11,234 bases of DNA from NCBI GenBank assembly GCA_905215575.1, contig CAJMQV010000056.1, positions 1 through 11,234 of the forward strand, given 5' to 3'. This document shows positions 7,217 to 11,234 of the stretch, in pieces. The notes under the pieces were generated by a model. The model searched no databases and was not told the DNA's origin. It saw only the letters and a list, made by a program, of their open reading frames with translations. The DNA comes from an uncultured bacterium. Its GTDB lineage: Bacteria; Bacteroidota; Bacteroidia; Bacteroidales; Bacteroidaceae. Each line of letters starts with the position of its first letter. Positions within the stretch are counted from its first letter, which is position 1. A program made the translations under genes and the position numbers.

Positions 7217-8041
7217 ATGAAGTCTGTAAAACCTAAAAAATTTTTGGGCCAACACTTTTTAAAGGATTTGAAAATAGCCCAGGACATTGCCGACACAGTA
7301 GATGCATGCCCTCAGATTCCCGTACTCGAAGTAGGACCGGGCATGGGAGTCATGACCCAGTTTCTCATCCGGAAAGACCGTCCGGTCAAAGTTGTGGAGA
7401 TTGATTACGAATCCGTTGCTTACCTGAAAGAAGCCTTTCCGAGTCTGGAAGGCAACATTCTGGAACAGGATTTTCTGAAAATGGATCTCAAGGAAGTGTT
7501 CGGCGGCTCTTCGTTTGTGCTCACCGGAAACTATCCGTATAACATTTCGAGTCAGATATTTTTCAAGATGCTCGACTATAAGGAGCTGATACCCTGCTGC
7601 ACCGGCATGATTCAGAAAGAAGTGGCCGAACGCATTGCAGCCGGTCCAGGCAGCAAGACGTACGGCATCTTGAGTGTACTCATCCAGGCATGGTATCACG
7701 TGGACTACCTGTTCACGGTGCACGAACATGTGTTCAATCCGCCCCCAAAGGTCAAGAGCGCTGTCATCAGAATGACACGAAACGAAACCCAGAACTTGGG
7801 ATGCGACGAAGCGCTGTTCAAGAAAATTGTCAAAACCTGCTTCAACCAGCGCCGGAAAACGCTGCGCAATTCCATCAAGCCTGTCTTTGCCGATGCCGAC
7901 CAGCGCCGACAGCAGAAAGGAGAATCCGTGAAGGATCATAGCGCTTTTCTGCAAAACGAAATATTCAACAAGCGTCCGGAACAGCTTTCTGTGGCCGATT
8001 TCATTGACTTGACGAACAAAGTTACTCAAGAATTGTCCTGA
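7217..8041 (+). CDS. ksgA: 16S rRNA (adenine1518-N6/adenine1519-N6)-dimethyltransferase
   Basis: A 274-residue KsgA/RsmA enzyme. It uses SAM to dimethylate two adjacent adenines near the 3' end of 16S rRNA during late 30S assembly. Conserved elements appear in order: FLGQHFL at 9-15, the SAM-binding motif LEVGPGMG at 37-44, and the catalytic motif IV as NYPYN at 105-109 (NLPYN in E. coli). Further along are QKEVAERIAAGPGSKTYG, FNPPPKVKSAV and the C-terminal CFNQRRKTLRNS. Length is normal for the family. The ATG at 7217 places the KKFLGQHFL element at the expected distance from the N-terminus. A Bacteroides -7 box lies 31 bases before the ATG, and there is no Shine-Dalgarno sequence. The gene is divergent from the flippase-pepD operon. 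Its stop codon sits inside a hairpin that may act as its terminator, and corA follows with its own promoter-like box. Loss of KsgA gives kasugamycin resistance in other bacteria. Confidence 0.97.
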   Translation: MKSVKPKKFLGQHFLKDLKIAQDIADTVDACPQIPVLEVGPGMGVMTQFLIRKDRPVKVVEIDYESVAYLKEAFPSLEGNILEQDFLKMDLKEVFGGSSFVLTGNYPYNISSQIFFKMLDYKELIPCCTGMIQKEVAERIAAGPGSKTYGILSVLIQAWYHVDYLFTVHEHVFNPPPKVKSAVIRMTRNETQNLGCDEALFKKIVKTCFNQRRKTLRNSIKPVFADADQRRQQKGESVKDHSAFLQNEIFNKRPEQLSVADFIDLTNKVTQELS

Positions 8042-8060
8042 TAAATCGGGACATTTCTTT
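8034..8060 (+). terminator. Probable ksgA terminator overlapping the stop codon
   Basis: TGTCCTGA at 8034-8041 pairs with TCGGGACA at 8046-8053 around a TAAA loop, with one T-G pair. The TGA at 8039-8041 is the ksgA stop. The T-rich stretch TTTCTTT (8054-8060) follows. The stem is only 8 bp and the tract is broken, so termination may be partial. Confidence 0.5.
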
Positions 8061-8081
8061 AGGAAATAAGGATTCTTTTTG

Positions 8082-8089
8082 TATTTTTG
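8082..8089 (+). promoter_or_regulatory. Bacteroides-type -7 box for corA
   Basis: TATTTTTG fits TAnnTTTG exactly. A clear -33 element is not visible. Transcription would start near 8096, giving a leader of about 115 bases that contains the hairpin at 8156-8183. Confidence 0.5.
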
Positions 8090-8155
8090 CAAACGGAAAA
8101 ATATGGGTCATCACATATGGACGATTATTACGCGACTTTTTTAAACATTTAGACC

Positions 8156-8204
8156 TATCGGAGTGCACTGCCGGACTCCGATAAGAAACTTATTATTTGG
8201 AGGA
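8156..8204 (+). promoter_or_regulatory. Structured corA leader with Shine-Dalgarno and possible alternative pairing
   Basis: TATCGGAGT (8156-8164) pairs perfectly over 9 bp with ACTCCGATA (8175-8183). The ribosome binding site GGAGGA (8199-8204) stands 6 bases before the ATG at 8211 and decides that start. The right arm could instead pair with TATTTGGAG (8194-8202) through a one-base bulge and a G-T pair, which would cover the Shine-Dalgarno. The two pairings exclude each other. No poly-T tract follows, so any control would be translational. This is inferred from hand pairing, and I do not recognise a known riboswitch family. Confidence 0.4.
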
Positions 8205-8210
8205 CGATGC

Positions 8211-9137
8211 ATGCGAACTTACTGGAATACGGCCAACGGCCTGAAAACTATGGAAAAATGGGAGCCTAACTGCTGGGTTCAAGTGACCTGCCCGACGCAG
8301 GATGATTTGGATTTTCTGGAAAAGGACCTGAAAATCCCCGATTATTTCCTCATGGACATCGCCGATACCGACGAGCGCGCCCGTTATGAATTCGACGAAG
8401 GCTGGATTTTGATTATTTTACGTATCCCTTATGTCAAGGAAGTGCGCTCCCGAACCCCCTATACCACAATCCCCTTGGGTATTATCATGAACAAGGAAGT
8501 ATGTATCACCGTTTGCAATTTTGAGACAAACATGATGATCGACTTCGTGAGCTACCAGCAGAAACGCGGCGTGGGCTTTACCGACTCCGTGGATCTGGTG
8601 TTCCGCCTCTTCCTTTCTTCGGCCGTATGGTATCTGAAACGACTTAAGCAAATCAACACACTTATTGAAAAAGCCAAACAGAATCTGGACCGCAATGTGG
8701 ATAATGCCGATCTGATCAATCTTTCACGCCTTCAGGACAGTCTGACTTATTTCATTACATCCATCCGAGGCAATGAAACATTATTGTCAAAACTGAAATT
8801 CAAACTGCCTATCGACGAACTCGACGCCGACCTGATTGAAGACGTAAACATTGAGATGAGCCAGGCACGCGAAACGACATCCATCTATGCGAACATCCTT
8901 GATTCTACAATGGATACTTATGCCAATCTGATCAACAACAACATGAACAGCGTCATGAAGATGCTTACCTCTATCTCCATCATCCTCATGTTCCCCACAT
9001 TAGTAGCCAGCTTGTTCGGTATGAATCTGGTGAACGGTATGGAACAGTCGCCCTGGGGATTTCCGCTGGCCATAGGCATCACGGTGATTGTAACGGCTCT
9101 GTTCATGTGGTTCTTCAGAAGAAAAACATGGATATAA
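8211..9137 (+). CDS. corA: CorA-family magnesium/divalent-cation transporter
   Basis: A 308-residue inner-membrane channel protein of the CorA family, which carries Mg2+ and sometimes Co2+ or Ni2+ into the cell as a pentamer. The N-terminal two thirds is the cytosolic domain: an alpha/beta part (residues 1 to about 130) and long charged helices (about 140-245). Two hydrophobic segments near the C-terminus are about 248-268 and 284-303. Between them is the signature GMN at 270-272 (LFGMNLVNGME), the pore-entrance motif that defines the family. The chain ends in a basic tail (RRKTWI). I start at the ATG 8211 because GGAGGA precedes it by 6 bases. An in-frame GTG at 8163 would add 16 residues translated from the leader hairpin. 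The next gene follows after 103 bases with no convincing terminator, so some readthrough is likely. The strong Shine-Dalgarno is unlike the other genes here. Confidence 0.93.
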   Translation: MRTYWNTANGLKTMEKWEPNCWVQVTCPTQDDLDFLEKDLKIPDYFLMDIADTDERARYEFDEGWILIILRIPYVKEVRSRTPYTTIPLGIIMNKEVCITVCNFETNMMIDFVSYQQKRGVGFTDSVDLVFRLFLSSAVWYLKRLKQINTLIEKAKQNLDRNVDNADLINLSRLQDSLTYFITSIRGNETLLSKLKFKLPIDELDADLIEDVNIEMSQARETTSIYANILDSTMDTYANLINNNMNSVMKMLTSISIILMFPTLVASLFGMNLVNGMEQSPWGFPLAIGITVIVTALFMWFFRRKTWI

Positions 9138-9240
9138 AGAGAAAAAAACAGAAAAATCTTAGGACTTAATTTCTTTTTTGTTTTAATTTGTAAAAAATAT
9201 AGAGATTGGAAACCCGAATCAGATACTAAAAGTAAGTAAA

Positions 9241-11040
9241 ATGATGGACTCTCAAGCAACAACTTCTATGGAAGAATTAGAAAACGCATGTATTTCTGCC
9301 AAAGACGAAGCAGCTACCGAAACAGTGAAAACCAACACGCTGCAATCAAAAGGTGAAATATTGGATTATATAAAGAAACTGGCGCAAAGCACCGAAATCC
9401 CCGGCAAACAGGAACTGGACAGCCTCAAGCAGAATTTCTACCGCATACACAAGGCGGAGCTCTACGAAAAGAAGGCTGCCTTTGTTGAGGCAGGCGGAAA
9501 TCCTGACGAATTTGTTCCGGAAGTGGATGCAGACGAGCAGACCTTTAAGGAGTGGATGCGCATCATCAAGGAAAAACGGGCCGAAATCATGGCCGAGCAG
9601 GAGCGCATCAAATCAGAAAACCTGCAAAAGAAATTCGATATCCTGGACAAGATCAAGGCTATGATCTCTTCTCCGGAAGAAGCTAACCAGCACTACAACG
9701 AGTTCAAGGAGTTGCAGGCAGAATGGAAAACCATTACCAATGTACCTGCCGACAAGGTAAACGAACTTTGGAAAAACTATCAGCTGTATACCGAGCAGTT
9801 CTACGACCTGCTCAAGCTGAACCACGAGTTCCGGGAATATGATTTCAAGAAGAATCTGGAAATCAAGACCCGCCTGTGCGAAACCGCCGAGAAGCTGGCC
9901 GAAGAAGAGGATGTAATCTCTGCCTTCCAGCAGTTGCAGGCTCTGCATCAGGAATATAAGGAAACCGGTCCGGTTGCCAAGGAACTGCGTGACGAGATCT
10001 GGAACCGCTTCAAGAACGCTTCTACCGTTATCAACAAGAAGCATCAGCAATATTTCGAGGATCTGAAACAAAAAGAAGAGGAGAACCTCGCCAAGAAGAC
10101 AGAGCTCTGCACCAAAATTGAAGGAATAGAGCTGGACAACCTGAAGACCTTTGCCGACTGGGAACAGGCCACTCAGGACATCATCAAGATTCAGGCCGAA
10201 TGGAAAGAAATCGGATTCGCTCCGCAGAAGATGAACGTGAAGATCTTCGAGCGCTTCAGAGCCGCCTGTGACCGCTTCTTTGAAAAGAAAGCCGCTTTCT
10301 TCAAATATCTGAAAGAAAGCCAGAACAAGAATCTGGAACTCAAGAAAGCTCTTTGCGAGAAGGCTGAGTCTTTGAAGGAAAGCACCGACTGGAAAGCTAC
10401 CGGCGACATTCTGACCAAACTGCAGAAAGAATGGAAAACTATCGGTCCGGTACCTAAGAAATACTCTGATTCATTGTGGAAACGCTTCATCGGAGCTTGT
10501 GATTACTTCTTCGAACAGAAGGGCAAGGCCACTTCATCTGTTCACAGCCAGGAAGTAGAAAATCTGGAAAAGAAGAAAGGTATCATCGAGCAGCTGAAGA
10601 ACATCGCTGTAGAAGAGATCGACGAAATGACTGAAACCGTACGCAGTCTGGCCAAGGAGTGGAACGAAACCGGACATGTTCCGTTCAAGGAAAAGGATAA
10701 GATCTATGCCGAATACCGCGAACTGGCAGACAAACTGTTCGACGCGATCAACAAGAGCAATGCCAAACGCAGAATCAACAACTTCAGAAGCAATCTGAAA
10801 TCTTCTGCCGAAAAGGGCGGCAACACCTTGAACCGCGAGCGTGACAGACTGGTACGTGCCTACGAGAATATGAAGAACGAGATCAAGACCTACGAAAACA
10901 ACTTAGGCTTCCTCTCATTCAGTTCCAAGAAGGGCAACAGCCTGGTTAATGAAATCAACAAGAAGGTTGAGAAACTGAAAGAAGAACTTGATATTCTGAA
11001 AGAGAAAATCAAGGCTATCGACGAAGAGAAAAACAAATAA
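9241..11040 (+). CDS. DUF349-repeat coiled-coil protein, function unknown
   Basis: A 599-residue soluble protein, very rich in Lys and Glu, with no signal peptide or membrane segment. It holds five copies of the DUF349 core (PF03993), each centred on a pattern like EWK-x-x-G-x-VP-x-x-x(5)-W-x-x-F. The first Glu of each core is at residues 161, 238, 320, 397 and 473, so the period is 76-82 residues. The fourth (KEWKTIGPVPKKYSDSLWKR) is closest to the consensus as I know it, and the first and fifth are the most diverged. Residues about 505-599 form a probable coiled coil after a basic KRRINNF stretch. The family is common in Bacteroidetes and Actinobacteria and has no role I can state with confidence. 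Translation may begin at either of two adjacent ATGs (9241 or 9244). The gap 9138-9240 is AT-rich with only a 7-of-8 match to the -7 box (TTAATTTG, 9183-9190), so co-transcription with corA is possible. A strong terminator follows. Confidence 0.9.
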   Translation: MMDSQATTSMEELENACISAKDEAATETVKTNTLQSKGEILDYIKKLAQSTEIPGKQELDSLKQNFYRIHKAELYEKKAAFVEAGGNPDEFVPEVDADEQTFKEWMRIIKEKRAEIMAEQERIKSENLQKKFDILDKIKAMISSPEEANQHYNEFKELQAEWKTITNVPADKVNELWKNYQLYTEQFYDLLKLNHEFREYDFKKNLEIKTRLCETAEKLAEEEDVISAFQQLQALHQEYKETGPVAKELRDEIWNRFKNASTVINKKHQQYFEDLKQKEEENLAKKTELCTKIEGIELDNLKTFADWEQATQDIIKIQAEWKEIGFAPQKMNVKIFERFRAACDRFFEKKAAFFKYLKESQNKNLELKKALCEKAESLKESTDWKATGDILTKLQKEWKTIGPVPKKYSDSLWKRFIGACDYFFEQKGKATSSVHSQEVENLEKKKGIIEQLKNIAVEEIDEMTETVRSLAKEWNETGHVPFKEKDKIYAEYRELADKLFDAINKSNAKRRINNFRSNLKSSAEKGGNTLNRERDRLVRAYENMKNEIKTYENNLGFLSFSSKKGNSLVNEINKKVEKLKEELDILKEKIKAIDEEKNK

Positions 11041-11052
11041 TCGGATACTTGC

Positions 11053-11095
11053 AAAAAGCTGCACTTCGGAATGAGGTGCAGCTTTTTTATTTTAT
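11053..11095 (+). terminator. Intrinsic terminator of the DUF349 gene
   Basis: 11053-11067 (AAAAAGCTGCACTTC) pairs with 11073-11087 in a 15-bp stem with one G-T pair and a GGAAT loop. It is followed by T-rich sequence ending TTTTTTATTTTAT. It starts 12 bases after the DUF349 stop codon. Confidence 0.92.
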
Positions 11096-11120
11096 ATCAG
11101 CCTACCGGCTTTTCAAATGA

Positions 11121-11177
11121 TCCCAACGATTTTCCAATTTCATCGGGAGCAACTGAACATTTCATCCCGACGATTTT
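11121..11177. repeat. Imperfect direct and inverted repeats in the right-hand intergenic end
   Basis: TCCCAACGATTTT at 11121-11133 recurs as TCCCGACGATTTT at 11165-11177, 12 of 13 bases identical. Between them, TCGGGA (starting near 11143) is the inverse of TCCCGA at 11165-11170. No reading frame of note starts here: the ATG near 11213 meets a stop after a few codons. Bases 11096-11234 otherwise hold nothing I can support. Confidence 0.35.
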
Positions 11178-11234
11178 TTCGGCTCACCCGATATTTGGTG
11201 GGGGAAAGAATTATGCATAAATCTTAGAAAGTCT

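Noticed and set aside
7259..8092. A 277-codon open frame on the minus strand antisense to ksgA
   Set aside because: It covers almost exactly the ksgA gene, whose product is certain. The antisense translation shows no recognisable domain and is a by-product of ksgA codon use.
8163..8210. GTG at 8163 as the corA start
   Set aside because: It lies inside the left arm of the leader hairpin and has no ribosome binding site, while the ATG at 8211 has GGAGGA at proper spacing.
1..11234. A new defence, mobile or biosynthetic system
   Set aside because: All seven genes belong to recognisable chromosomal families, and I found no integrase, transposase, CRISPR repeats or toxin-antitoxin pair.

Overview
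The window looks like chromosomal DNA from a member of the Bacteroidales, most likely Bacteroides, Phocaeicola or a close relative. Several gene starts are preceded by the Bacteroides-type -7 box TAnnTTFG-like consensus (TAnnTTTG), and most leaders are AT-rich with no Shine-Dalgarno sequence. The protein set also fits: a long PiT transporter with a cytosolic tail, a DUF349-repeat protein, a PepD dipeptidase, and an alpha-2-macroglobulin-like protein with a signal peptide. I see no insertion sequence, prophage, CRISPR array, tRNA or rRNA. Most of the window is conserved housekeeping gene content.

Left half (1-7078): all four genes are on the minus strand. Reading leftward from about 7.1 kb, the first is a UPF0104/flippase-like membrane protein with a TTG start. 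It is followed closely by the dipeptidase pepD, and a strong terminator ends this likely two-gene operon. A 317-base intergenic region follows, with repeats that resemble a Pho-type operator. Next is a PiT-family phosphate transporter with its own terminator. Last is the N-terminal 602 codons of an alpha-2-macroglobulin-family protein, which has its own -7 box and runs off the left edge.

Right half (7079-11234): a 138-base divergent region carries -7 boxes for both directions. It leads into ksgA/rsmA (16S rRNA dimethyladenosine transferase), then a CorA-type divalent-cation transporter, then a DUF349-repeat coiled-coil protein that ends at a strong terminator. The corA leader has a hairpin whose right arm could instead pair with the only obvious Shine-Dalgarno sequence in the window. 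The last ~140 bases hold no supportable gene, only small imperfect repeats.

The genes do not form one pathway. They cover ribosome maturation (KsgA), ion uptake (PiT, CorA), peptide turnover (PepD), envelope functions (alpha-2-macroglobulin, flippase-like protein) and one protein of unknown role (DUF349). I did not find a convincing new multi-gene system. The most interesting signals are in the two transporter leaders.
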